Origin: CAYNFH01 sp964396385
GTDB taxonomy: Bacteria; Armatimonadota; Chthonomonadetes; Chthonomonadales; CAJBBX01
Assembly (NCBI GenBank): GCA_964396385.1
Contig: CAYNFH010000105.1
Span: 1 to 21,487, forward strand
Reading direction: 5' to 3'
Length of the DNA stretch: 21,487 bases
Positions within the stretch are counted from its first letter, which is position 1. Every line of letters starts with the position of its first letter. The position numbers were made by a program, and so were the translations under genes. The notes beneath the pieces are model-generated. The model had not been told where the DNA came from. It saw nothing but the letters and a program-made list of their open reading frames with translations, and searched no databases. This document shows, piece by piece, positions 6,463-13,502 of this stretch.

Positions 6463-8940
6463 TTACTTTCCCATGCCGGGCATGTTGGCCATTCCGCCGC
6501 CCGTGTTCTTCATCGGTACCAGCTCCATGCCGCACTTGGGACACTTGCCCGGCTGGTTGGACCGGACTTCCGGGTGCGTCAGGCACGTGTAGACGGTGCC
6601 TTTTGCCGCCGCGCCTGTGGCCGGAGGCAGGCTCAAGGGTCCGTCTGGACCCCACTCCGTGGGGACCACGGGATCGCCGTCCTTCAGACCTTCATAACCG
6701 GCGTAGATCACCTGCTGGCCTGGCTGGAGGCCGCTTGTGATCTGCGCGTACTTGTCGTTCTCGAGACCCAGGGTAACCGGAACCAGGCGGGAGCGCCACT
6801 TTCCCCCCGCAGCCTGCGGGGTGAGCTCCCACCCTCATATCGGGCACTTGCCGGGCTTCTCCTGTTTCACCTGGGGATGCATGGTGCATGTGTAGATGGA
6901 CTTCTCCGGGGTGCCAGATTCTATGACCCAAACGGCCGGGCTCTGGGCGGTGGCGAGTACCGGGCTGGTGGCCTGGGGCTGGTAGACGATGGCGGAGGCG
7001 GGGACCACCAGCGCATCCCGGTTCTGGCCGGTCGATATGTCCATCGAGACGTAGTCGCCGGGGACCAGCCGGCGGTCGGTGTTGGGGTAGAGCGCCTCCA
7101 CCACGGAGGTGCGCGCCACCGGATCCGCGGAGGGGAAGACGGAGGTGACGCGCGCCGTAATGGTCCTGCCAGGCGCCCGCATCGTGTGTGCAGTTACAGG
7201 ATCGCCCACGCGGATGCTGGGCAGGTCCGCCTCGGCCACGTTGGCCTGAAGCCGGATGGGCCGCACCTGGGCGATGCGCAGGATGGCCTGTCCCGGCTGC
7301 ACCAGCGTGCCGGGGCTGATGAGCCGCTGCGTGACCACTCCGTCCACGTCTGCGCGGATCTCCGTGTAGCCTGCCACTACGCTCGCGGTGTTTAGCTGTG
7401 CCTGGGCCTGTTGCACGCCTGCCTGGCTGTGCAGTATCTGGTGCTCCGCGGCCGCCGCCGCCGCGGCCTGCGCGCGCGCCATATCCTGGGCCTGTGCCGC
7501 CTTGGCCCGGCTCGCCGCCACCTTGGCTTGCGCCGCCCGCACCTTGGCCTGCGCGCCGGCGATCATGGCATCCGCCTTCGCCACCCGCGCCTGGGCGCTG
7601 CGCACGGCGGAGTTCGCCTGCTGGAGCTTGGACTGGGCCTGGCGCAGGCGGGCACCGGCGGCCTCGAACTGGTTGCGGTCCTGCTGGTACTCCTGCACAG
7701 AGATTGCGCCGGTCTTCACCAGGGCCTCGGAGCGGTGGACCTGGGCCGTCCAGTAGGTGACGTCGGCCTGCGCCGCGGCCACCTGCGCCTGTGCGTCGCC
7801 CACGGCGGACTGGGCCGTCTCCAGGTCCGCTTGTGCGCCTACGCGTTCCTGCTGCGCTGCGCTCACGTCCTGCTGGGCCGCGCTCATCTCACCACGGGCA
7901 TTGGCTACGTCTCCGAGGGCCTCCTGGACTCCCCCCTGCGCCTGGGCAGCCTGGTTCCGGGCCTGCTGCGCTTGCAACCGTGCGATGTCCGTCTGGTGCT
8001 CGGCCATATTCACGTTGGCGGCCTGTTCTTTCACGCGACTGCCCAGTTCGCTGGTGTCGAGGCGCGCTACAACCTGGCCGGCGCGCACGTGGTCGCCGGG
8101 GTACACGCCCATCCAGACGACGGTCCCGGTGACGCGCGGATTGACGTCGTCGTCCACATACCCGGTTGCGGAGCCGGTGTAGGTGACGGTGGATTGGATG
8201 GGCTCCCTGGTAGCGGCCATGGCCGCCACCGGCACGGCGCCGACCGGCGGCTTCATCTGGCTCATGTCCATCGCCTGTGCCTCGATGACGCTCATGTGGC
8301 CCGGCTGCGTATACTTCTGTACCGCCCAGCGGGCGGCCAGGAACACAACAACCAGCAGAATGATGCCCACAAGCGTTCCGATGTTGAGGATGCGGCGCGC
8401 GTTCACCTTCTGCCCCGTCTTGCGCATGCGGTAGAGCACGAAGAGCACGAAGAGAATCCCCGCCGCCCAGTAGAGGATGGCCATCCCTCCGCGAGCGGGC
8501 GCGGCGCCGGCGCCGAATGTGCCGGTGTTCTGGCCCGTATTGAGGGGCACCACGGCGGTCGCGGAGCCCTGCGGGCCGGTGATCTTCACCGTCGCGTTAT
8601 AGGCGCCGGCCATCGCAAATCGGGCCGGGGCAGAGTATACGCCGGGTTGGCCGGGCTGCGGCGTTGCCGTCTCGTCCCGCTCACCCATGGGCATCCCCGG
8701 CATCTGCGCGAGGCCGGTGACAGTCGCCCCCTCCACCGGCTTGCCACTCGCATCCGTCACCTTGATGAGCAGCCGCGCCGGCCCCACCGGGATAGTGGCT
8801 GGATCAGTCGCCACCTCCACCCGGTACGGCCCCGCCTGCCGACTCACCGACGCCACCGAGACCGCGGCAGGCAACGCCAGGCTCAGGATCGCCACCAGCA
8901 GTCCCGCCCATCTAAACACCTTCACCCAATTCAATTGCAT
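6463..8940 (-). CDS. YtkA-HlyD-HMBD membrane fusion adaptor with in-frame TGA (candidate selenoprotein)
   Basis: Read through the TGA at 6837-6835 this is 825 residues; stopped there it is 701. Order: signal or TM (11-31); YtkA/FixH-like beta domain (about 38-133) with the Met motif AQMPGMPMGE; two TM helices (about 153-172, 189-209); HlyD/biotinyl-lipoyl core; Ala/Gln-rich coiled-coil hairpin (about 305-545); beta-barrel; and a membrane-proximal domain split by a heavy-metal-binding domain (YTCTMHPQV...GKCPI-TGA-GWELTP). After the TGA the proximal domain resumes (RLVPVTLGLENDKYAQ), and an intact second HMBD (GKCPKCGMELVP) and a Met-rich tail follow. ATG 8940 is preferred over 8973 because the first 11 codons of the longer frame are heptamer repeat. 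It is the periplasmic adaptor of the RND pump; Cu(I)/Ag(I) export is likely from the HMBDs and Met motifs. TGA at residue 702 replaces the second Cys of CPxCGM: selenocysteine, or a nonsense mutation. Confidence 0.85.
6805..6834 (-). promoter_or_regulatory. SECIS-like hairpin directly after the in-frame TGA
   Basis: On the minus strand, 14-30 nt after the TGA, CCCCGCA and TGCGGGG (6821-6805) form a perfect 7-bp stem with the loop GGC. GGGTG right after the TGA can also pair with CACCC at +12 to +16. Bacterial SECIS elements need a stem-loop just behind the UGA with a G among the first loop bases roughly 16-37 nt away; here that G is at +21. The fit is by eye, and GC-rich hairpins also occur by chance. 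Confidence 0.4.
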
Positions 8941-8941
8941 G

Positions 8942-8990
8942 GTCGAATCCCCAATCGAAAATCGAAAATCCAAAATCGAAAATCCCCTAT
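8942..8990. repeat. Heptanucleotide array C, between permease and adaptor genes
   Basis: Seven 7-bp units ending in AAT or TAT: GTCGAAT, CCCCAAT, CGAAAAT twice, CCAAAAT, CGAAAAT, CCCCTAT. The array fills the gap between the permease gene and the ATG of the adaptor gene and overlaps the permease stop codon. It is strikingly AT-rich for this DNA. Confidence 0.85.
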
Positions 8991-10147
8991 CCCATCTCCG
9001 CCAGCATCTGGGGTCCGCCCGTCCGCATAAACCGGGCGACCAGCACGGCCGCCAGCGCCAGGAACAGGATGTTGAGCACGGTGGTGTAGTTGAAGGTGAT
9101 GGACGCCTCCACGACCCGCGCGCTCCGCGTGGCTGGAATGAGATGCAGCGCCTGAAATAGAAACTCGATCGCCAGGGCGGCCGCCGCCATGGAGACCCAG
9201 AACGTGCCCAGGATGAACGCCGTCATCCTCCAGCCGTAGTACTTGCGGTAGATGTTCAGGATGGGCAGCACGAGCAGGTCGGAGTAGATGAACGCCAGCA
9301 CCCCGCCGAAGCTGATGCCGCCGTTCCATAGCACGGCCGCGAGCGGGATGTTGCCCACGGAACAGACGAACGAGAGAATCGCCACCAGCGGTCCTATCAC
9401 CGGTCCCCAGACTTTCGCCCACACCGGATGCGAGGTGAGGAAGAAAGCTTGCCAGAAGCTCTTGGGCACCCACGCGGAGAGCGCTCCCGCAATGAGCAGT
9501 CCTCCGGCGATGTCCCGCCAGATGGAGACCCAGTCCATCACAAAGTAGTGGCTGATGGCGGTCAGGCCCTCCGGGGAGCGGATGCGCTGCCACAGGGTGC
9601 CCTGCGTGACGGACATGTCCATCTCGGCGTGGCCTTCCATGCTGCCCTTGAGCCCCTTGTCCGCCTGCTCCCTGGCCTCCCGGACCATGCTTGGCTTGAG
9701 CAGCGCCCGGAAGAGCAGGGCCATGAGCGCTACCATGAGCGGAGCGCCGGCAAACTCCGCCACTGCGAACTGCCAGCCGAGCAGCACGATCATGATGATG
9801 GTGAGCTCGGTCACCAGGTTGGTGGAGGCGAGCTCGAAGGCCATGGCGGCGGTGAAGTTCGCGCCCTTGCGGAAGAGGGAGCGCGTCAGCGCAACGGCGG
9901 CATAGGAGCAGGAGGAGGAGGCCGCGCCCAGCGCACACGCGAGCGTGAGGGTCCGGGGCGAGTCGTCCGGCAGCAGCCGGCTCATCTCCTGTTTGGAGAC
10001 CACCGCTTGCACCACCGCGGAGAGTGCAAACCCCAGGATGAGCGGCCACAGGATCTCCCAGAACATGGCGAAGGCCATCCACAGCGCCATGATTACCGCG
10101 TGGGTTAGCCCAGTCACATCCAGCATCCTGCCATCATGTTCGTACAC
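8987..10147 (-). CDS. ArsP/YraQ-like permease (PF03773-type)
   Basis: This is a polytopic membrane protein of 386 residues with about eight to ten hydrophobic segments. Two matching half-repeats each carry a cysteine-containing loop: GAASSSCSYAAVAL near residue 75 and FVCSVGNIPLAAVLWNGG near residue 250. This pair is typical of the predicted-permease family PF03773, which includes the organoarsenical exporter ArsP and the uncharacterised YraQ/YcgQ proteins. A hydrophilic loop between the halves has the Met/His/acid-rich stretch EGHAEMDMSV. GTG 10147 is the first start in frame; ATG 10126 is an alternative with a shorter N-terminus. It stands upstream of the RND adaptor in the same direction, so metal or metalloid export, or delivery to the RND system, is the likely role. 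Substrate unknown. Confidence 0.8.
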   Translation of the reverse strand: MYEHDGRMLDVTGLTHAVIMALWMAFAMFWEILWPLILGFALSAVVQAVVSKQEMSRLLPDDSPRTLTLACALGAASSSCSYAAVALTRSLFRKGANFTAAMAFELASTNLVTELTIIMIVLLGWQFAVAEFAGAPLMVALMALLFRALLKPSMVREAREQADKGLKGSMEGHAEMDMSVTQGTLWQRIRSPEGLTAISHYFVMDWVSIWRDIAGGLLIAGALSAWVPKSFWQAFFLTSHPVWAKVWGPVIGPLVAILSFVCSVGNIPLAAVLWNGGISFGGVLAFIYSDLLVLPILNIYRKYYGWRMTAFILGTFWVSMAAAALAIEFLFQALHLIPATRSARVVEASITFNYTTVLNILFLALAAVLVARFMRTGGPQMLAEMG

Positions 10148-10193
10148 CTGCCCCGAGGGTGAGGGCCGCGAGGCCCGTGATGAGATGCCTCAA
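10134..10193 (-). CDS. Possible 19-residue leader ORF upstream of the permease
   Basis: A near-ideal ribosome-binding site (AAAGGAGGAG, 10206-10197) stands 3 nt ahead of TTG 10193-10191. The frame from there codes for MRHLITGLAALTLGAGVRT and stops at TGA 10136-10134, inside the region where the permease starts (GTG 10147, ATG 10126). The permease frame itself is closed by a stop just behind this SD, so the SD cannot serve the permease directly. The peptide is hydrophobic, like a short leader. It could couple translation to the permease, or the true permease start may be misjudged. Low confidence as a real peptide. Confidence 0.3.
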   Translation of the reverse strand: MRHLITGLAALTLGAGVRT

Positions 10194-10233
10194 TGTCTCC
10201 TCCTTTATAGGTAGGGCATCGGCTGGATGGGCG

Positions 10234-10542
10234 CTATCGCTGCCGCTCCAGCCAGTCTTGATAGGCGGCGTCCATGCCCATGGATGCGACGCGGGCCCGC
10301 AGGTCCGCCCGCTTGGGCAGCAGCGACAGGAAGTCCTGCAAGGCGCCGGACGCTACCGCGCTCTTATGGAGCCGGATTCCGGTCTCGGCGGAGGCGGCCT
10401 CCTGCTGTGCGCGTATGAACTGTACGCGCAGGTCCGCGCGCTTCGCCATGATCGGATCGTACTGCGCCGCGCTCTGTGCCAGAGCCGGCGCTGCGGCTGC
10501 CAGCGCCATTGCGCACGCGGCCGTTGTCATGTGCAGCTTCAT
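10234..10542 (-). CDS. Small secreted protein of unknown function
   Basis: This 102-residue protein has a clear signal peptide (MKLHMTTAACAMALAAAAPALA, cleavage likely after ALA) and a mature part of about 80 charged, helical residues. A short internal repeat is visible: AKRADLRVQFI near the start of the mature part and PKRADLRARVA near the end. GGAGG lies 8 nt before the ATG, which supports this start. No Cys is present after the signal peptide, and I do not recognise a family. It lies 86 nt upstream of the permease on the same strand, so it probably belongs to the efflux operon. By position and helical character it could be a periplasmic accessory or metal-stress chaperone, but this is inference. 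Confidence 0.65.
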   Translation of the reverse strand: MKLHMTTAACAMALAAAAPALAQSAAQYDPIMAKRADLRVQFIRAQQEAASAETGIRLHKSAVASGALQDFLSLLPKRADLRARVASMGMDAAYQDWLERQR

Positions 10543-10658
10543 CTTCTTTGCCTCCGTTGGCAGGTTGCGCCATCCGTGAGGGACGGCATTGTGAGACAGA
10601 GTCGTGCGTCCGTTACGCTACGACCTGCCCAGACTGAGACGAGTTGTGGGTGATTGAG

Positions 10659-11213
10659 CTAGATGAGGCTAGAGGAAGGAGGCGCGCGCGAGGGCGCTTG
10701 GGAGGAGAATCCAGACTGAAGCGGCCCGGGTGGCCCGGTGGTGAAAACCGCAAGGCTCGGCTGAGCGGGGAACATTACGCAGGCGCCCGGTGCAGGCGCT
10801 GCTGCGGATCCGCTGTCGGCCAGCGGGATTACACGCAGAACAGTGACCGCGGCCATTGGGCCATGCAACGAGCGGTCGAACCGGCACATGCAGCCGCCAC
10901 ATGCCATCCGGCTCCCGTTCTTCGAGGCATGGAGTACCTGGAGGTGGGAGTTGGAGCAGCAGTCTTTCGGCGTGGCCGCTGCGGAGGATTTGGCCGCCCC
11001 ATCGCCCAGCCGGCCGCGGCACCGCTCGCAGGCAGGATGCGCCGCGGCGCGCGCCGCACGCATGGCGGAGCAGGTCGGCGGGCAGTGGTATCCAACGCCG
11101 GCCGTATAGACACAGGGCGTGCCGTCCGCGCAGCGCCACGTGCCTGGCGTTGCCGCGCACGTGGAGCCCGCGAGTGTAAGGGCCACTAATATCAGGCTCA
11201 GCCGTCGGATCAT
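10659..11213 (-). CDS. Cys-rich secreted protein of unknown function
   Basis: This 184-residue protein has a signal peptide (MIRRLSLILVALTLAGSTCA) and a cysteine-rich mature part. Motifs include TWRCADGTPC, YHCPPTC, CERC, DCC and CGGCMC, spaced by Ala-rich stretches; the C-terminal 45 residues are Pro/Ser-rich. The signal peptide ends GSTCA, so a lipoprotein is conceivable but the lipobox is poor. The cysteine pairs suggest metal binding or disulfides in the envelope, which fits the metal-efflux genes downstream, but no known family is recognised. ATG 11213 has no clear Shine-Dalgarno sequence. It is the first gene of the minus-strand run; the 116-nt gap to the next gene may hold its own promoter. 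Coding status is supported by the long open frame and the signal peptide. Confidence 0.6.
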   Translation of the reverse strand: MIRRLSLILVALTLAGSTCAATPGTWRCADGTPCVYTAGVGYHCPPTCSAMRAARAAAHPACERCRGRLGDGAAKSSAAATPKDCCSNSHLQVLHASKNGSRMACGGCMCRFDRSLHGPMAAVTVLRVIPLADSGSAAAPAPGACVMFPAQPSLAVFTTGPPGPLQSGFSSQAPSRAPPSSSLI

Positions 11214-11255
11214 AGCAATTCTTGAGTCGGGCGCTTCGGTTCCGCTTGAATTACG

Positions 11256-11290
11256 TTGCCACCGCTATTGTGGGTTCCTGCCCCACGCAG
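11256..11290 (-). pseudogene. Decayed 3'-end copy of the metallopeptidase gene (weak)
   Basis: The stretch CGTTGCCACCGCTATTGTGG and the bases just after it match, with few changes, the 3' end of the metallopeptidase gene (around 11320-11345) and the second copy at 12130-12155. It lies directly downstream of that gene. The match is only about 30 bp, so it may instead be a short dispersed repeat. Confidence 0.35.
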
Positions 11291-11333
11291 TGTGCATCCG
11301 CCATTTGGAGGATTGTGCGTCCCGCTGCCCCTA

Positions 11334-11975
11334 TTATGGGTTCCGCGCAGCCAGTGCTGCAAGGAAGCTTGAGGATTCCGGGGCGCGGCGGCGCAGCACA
11401 TCTAGCTTCAGGATATAGTGTGCGAAGTCCTCCGCGAAGCCCTCTTCCTCGTCCTCCCCGGCGTAGCGCGTCACTAGCCGTCTGGCGCGCTTCTCCTTTG
11501 TCCAAGCCCGACGGTAATCCGCCCTATCCTGCAGGCTCAGCATGCGGTCCCACACGTAGTGACCGTACTCGTGGGCAAAGACGAGCTCCGCCTCCTCCCC
11601 GCGGAGCGTCTGGAGCAGCGTGATCCGGGACACACCGCCGGTCTCCAGCCCGGGCGGCTCATAGCATCCATCTACTATGGACCCATCACCGCCTGCCATC
11701 CGCTGGCGTCCCCGGCTCCTCTCCGCGATCCATCTCGCCATCTCCGCCGCAGTCAGTTCACGGGCGATGAGGGATCGATCCGTGTGCCAGCAAGCCGGCA
11801 TTCGCTCGTACACCTGCCGAAATAGTGCAGCGTGCGGAGGAGTCCCTTCAACCTGGAGCGCGGCGTGACACGCCGGACTCGCGGCAAGAGCTATGGACGT
11901 GTAAAGAGACGTGAACAGGTGAAGCTGGACGGCCCGGCCGGGCCGGCAGAATGGCTGCACTGGCGCACCTCGCAT
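11334..11975 (-). CDS. Putative secreted zinc metallopeptidase-like protein (HExxH)
   Basis: This 213-residue protein has an N-terminal hydrophobic signal-like stretch (LHLFTSLYTSIALAASPACHA). The zincin motif HEYGH is at 135-139, followed about 40 residues later by EEGFAEDFAHYIL, whose E182 (or E178) could be the third zinc ligand. This layout is that of small gluzincin-like proteins with an M-x-EYGH-type helix, often annotated as hypothetical. ATG 11975 has GGAGG only 2 nt away; GTG 11960 with GAGGTG is an alternative start. A good promoter lies at 12107-12078. The gene is not in the efflux operon's tight packing, since a 120-nt gap with a remnant of its own 3' end follows. Function and substrate are unknown; peptidase activity is inferred from the motif alone. 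Confidence 0.65.
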   Translation of the reverse strand: MRGAPVQPFCRPGRAVQLHLFTSLYTSIALAASPACHAALQVEGTPPHAALFRQVYERMPACWHTDRSLIARELTAAEMARWIAERSRGRQRMAGGDGSIVDGCYEPPGLETGGVSRITLLQTLRGEEAELVFAHEYGHYVWDRMLSLQDRADYRRAWTKEKRARRLVTRYAGEDEEEGFAEDFAHYILKLDVLRRRAPESSSFLAALAARNP

Positions 11976-12077
11976 GTCCTCCGAAGAGGAGGCAGATTAG
12001 GCGAGTGCGCCATCGCATCGCGTGGAAGCGGGAGAAGGTACTGCGGCGCCGGCGCGGCCAATGCGCAGGCTACGGTT

Positions 12078-12107
12078 ACTATAATACACCGTCCGCAACG
12101 CCGTCAA
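12078..12107 (-). promoter_or_regulatory. Predicted promoter of the metallopeptidase gene
   Basis: On the minus strand, TTGACG (12107-12102) and TATAGT (12083-12078) are separated by 18 nt, close to the sigma-70 consensus. Transcription would begin near 12071, about 95 nt before the start codon. The TATAAT visible on the plus strand at the same place has no matching -35 box. Confidence 0.5.
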
Positions 12108-12133
12108 TGGGGAGCGCCATTGTCCTGTGATAC

Positions 12134-12215
12134 GCTGCCATCCCTATTATGGGTTCCGGTCGGCCAGCTTTGCAAGGAAGGAGCAGGATTCCTGCGCGCG
12201 GCGCTGGTGCAGCGA
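12134..12215 (-). pseudogene. Remnant 3' end of a second metallopeptidase paralog
   Basis: This 80-bp stretch aligns with the 3' end of the metallopeptidase gene (about 11325-11397). CTATTATGGGTTCC, CCAG, TGCAAGGAAG and AGGATTCC are shared in order. Read on the minus strand it encodes RRAQESCSFLAKLADRNP against RRRAPESSSFLAALAARNP in the intact gene, followed by the same stop. The upstream body is gone, so it is the tail of a deleted tandem copy. The bases 11976-12133 next to it hold only the promoter above. Confidence 0.6.
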
Positions 12216-12216
12216 A

Positions 12217-12245
12217 TTGAAGTAAGCTCGCCTATCTGCTATACT
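12217..12245 (+). promoter_or_regulatory. Promoter of the cobalamin-riboswitch operon
   Basis: TTGAAG (12217-12222) and TATACT (12240-12245) with a 17-nt spacer make a good sigma-70-type promoter. Transcription would start near 12252, ahead of the riboswitch. The -35 box falls at the edge of the peptidase-paralog remnant. Confidence 0.6.
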
Positions 12246-12284
12246 GGGCGTGAGAATCGGATAATCAAGAGCCGCAGGACCCGC

Positions 12285-12437
12285 CTCACATACAAGAGAC
12301 GGTTCGGGAGAAGTCCGGTGAGAAGCCGGCGCAGTCCCGCTACGGTGTGTTCCCGCTCTGGGAACGAGCCCGATCGCCCGCCTGCGGCGCATCACGTGTC
12401 CCCTTCGCGAGAAAAGGGGTGTGATGGATCAGAGCGC
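12285..12437 (+). promoter_or_regulatory. Cobalamin (B12) riboswitch
   Basis: The conserved core of the AdoCbl/B12 riboswitch is present in order. GGGAGAAGTCCGGTGAGAAG is followed by the B12-box region GCGCAGTCCCGCTACGGTG, then a stem made by GTTCCC and GGGAAC, then GAGCCCGATCGCCCGCCTGC, which matches the AGYCMGGAGACCTGCC element. The outer hairpin CATCAC...GTGATG with the inner pair CCCCTT/AAGGGG (about 12390-12425) corresponds to the peripheral stem whose loop makes the kissing contact. An intrinsic terminator follows at 12468, so B12 binding most likely stops transcription before the BtuF-like gene. The outer boundaries are approximate. Whether adenosyl-, methyl- or hydroxocobalamin is preferred cannot be read from the sequence. 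Confidence 0.9.
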
Positions 12438-12467
12438 GTCGGGCGTAAGAGCCAGAGCTCTCAGCAC

Positions 12468-12492
12468 ACCATCCCACGAGGATGGTTTTTTT
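12468..12492 (+). terminator. Intrinsic terminator, expression platform of the B12 riboswitch
   Basis: ACCATCC (12468-12474), loop CACGA and GGATGGT (12480-12486) form a 7-bp stem running into seven T residues (12486-12492). It sits between the riboswitch aptamer and the start codon 54 nt later, as expected for transcription attenuation. Confidence 0.88.
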
Positions 12493-12545
12493 GTGCTGCT
12501 CCATCTCCGCTCGTAGTTTCTCGCACAGTGTGAAGAGGAGATAGG

Positions 12546-13502
12546 ATGCGCGTTGTCTCACTGCTGCCGGCGGCTACCGAGATCATGGGCGCCCTGGGCC
12601 TCATGGACTCGGTGGTGGGCGTGTCGCACGAATGCGACTATCCTTCGGAAGCCAACCAGAAGCCCCGTGTGACGCGTTGCCCCATTCATGGAGCCGGTCT
12701 CTCCAGTGAAGAGGTCGATCGCTGGGTGCGGGAGAGACTCGCTGCGGGCGAGCCGCTCTACACCTTGGACGAAGCGCTCCTGCACGCCCTGCGCCCCGAT
12801 GTCATTCTCACCCAGCGCCTGTGCGACGTCTGCGCGGTGGACTACGGCTCCGTCGCCGCGCTGGCCTGCAAGCTGCCAGGCTCGCCGCGTGTTGTAAATC
12901 TGGAGCCCTCCTGCGTCGCGGATATATTCGAAAACATCCGAACGGTAGGAGCGGAGCTGGAGGTGATGGCCCGCGCAGATGAGGTGGTCAAGGCGCTTCA
13001 GGCGCGCGTCCGTGCCGTTCAGGAAAAGGCGAGGAATGCGACGCCAAGGCCCCGCTGCTTCCTCATGGAATGGATAGATCCGCCCTTCTGCAGCGGCCAC
13101 TGGGCGCCCGAGCTGGTGGAGCTGGCCGGCGGAGTGGACCCGCTGGGCAGACGCGGGGAGGACTCCACGCGGGTCACCTGGGAGGCCATCGTGGCGGCAC
13201 AGCCGGAAGTGCTCGTCCTGGCCTGCTGCGGATACAAGCCGGAACGGACACTTCAGGACGTTCCTATCCTGCGGCGCCAGCCGGGTTGGGACGATCTGCC
13301 GGCAGTGCGGGACCGCCGGGTGTGGGTGGTGGACGGATCCGCCTACTTCAGCCGGCCCGGTCCTCGCATCGTGGACAGCCTGGAGATCCTGGCCGCCATC
13401 CTGCATCCGGACCTCTTTAGCTATCCGCTTGCGGAGCGTAGCGTTATGCGGGTCGATACCGCGCCGGGAGAGCCTGCCGGCACCAGGGGGAACACGGATT
13501 GA
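12546..13502 (+). CDS. BtuF-like cobalamin-binding protein, no signal peptide
   Basis: This 318-residue protein belongs to the periplasmic-binding-protein-like fold of BtuF/FepB (PF01497). It has a first strand RVVSLLPAATEIM, the loop VVGVSHECDYP, the strand RPDVILTQRLCDVC, and a second lobe including FLMEWIDPPFCSGHW and PEVLVLACCGYKPERT. It starts directly with the first beta strand and has no signal peptide or lipobox, so it probably works in the cytoplasm, unlike classical BtuF. ATG 12546 has AGGAG at 12536-12540. It is under the B12 riboswitch and overlaps the next gene by 4 nt (TTGA). Such proteins next to DUF71 genes have been linked by comparative genomics to B12 salvage; its exact ligand is unproven. 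No BtuC/BtuD genes are next to it. Confidence 0.85.
   Translation: MRVVSLLPAATEIMGALGLMDSVVGVSHECDYPSEANQKPRVTRCPIHGAGLSSEEVDRWVRERLAAGEPLYTLDEALLHALRPDVILTQRLCDVCAVDYGSVAALACKLPGSPRVVNLEPSCVADIFENIRTVGAELEVMARADEVVKALQARVRAVQEKARNATPRPRCFLMEWIDPPFCSGHWAPELVELAGGVDPLGRRGEDSTRVTWEAIVAAQPEVLVLACCGYKPERTLQDVPILRRQPGWDDLPAVRDRRVWVVDGSAYFSRPGPRIVDSLEILAAILHPDLFSYPLAERSVMRVDTAPGEPAGTRGNTD

Noticed and set aside
6463..6711. A separate small HMBD protein starting at GTG 6711
   Set aside because: The protein-like sequence continues upstream of this GTG back to the TGA and completes the adaptor's proximal domain, so it is the adaptor's C-terminus.
6835..6837. Genome-wide reassignment of TGA to an amino acid
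   Set aside because: Several well-bounded genes here end in TGA at the expected length (RND pump, TolC-like, BtuF-like).
6692..6931. A frameshift as the explanation for the early end of the adaptor
   Set aside because: Codon-by-codon reading shows the sequence before and after the TGA is in the same frame; the overlapping frame here gives a meaningless peptide.
8941..8973. Extended adaptor start at ATG 8973
   Set aside because: The extra residues are translated heptamer repeat; ATG 8940 opens directly into the hydrophobic N-terminus.
7411..9030. A 539-residue open frame on the plus strand
   Set aside because: Antisense to the coiled-coil part of the adaptor gene; no motif.
12080..12085. 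TATAAT on the plus strand as a promoter
   Set aside because: No -35 box at 16-18 nt; the same bases fit a better minus-strand promoter with TTGACG.
12147..12395. An 82-residue minus-strand frame
   Set aside because: It runs through the antisense of the riboswitch; only its last 26 codons are meaningful and they are the peptidase-paralog remnant.
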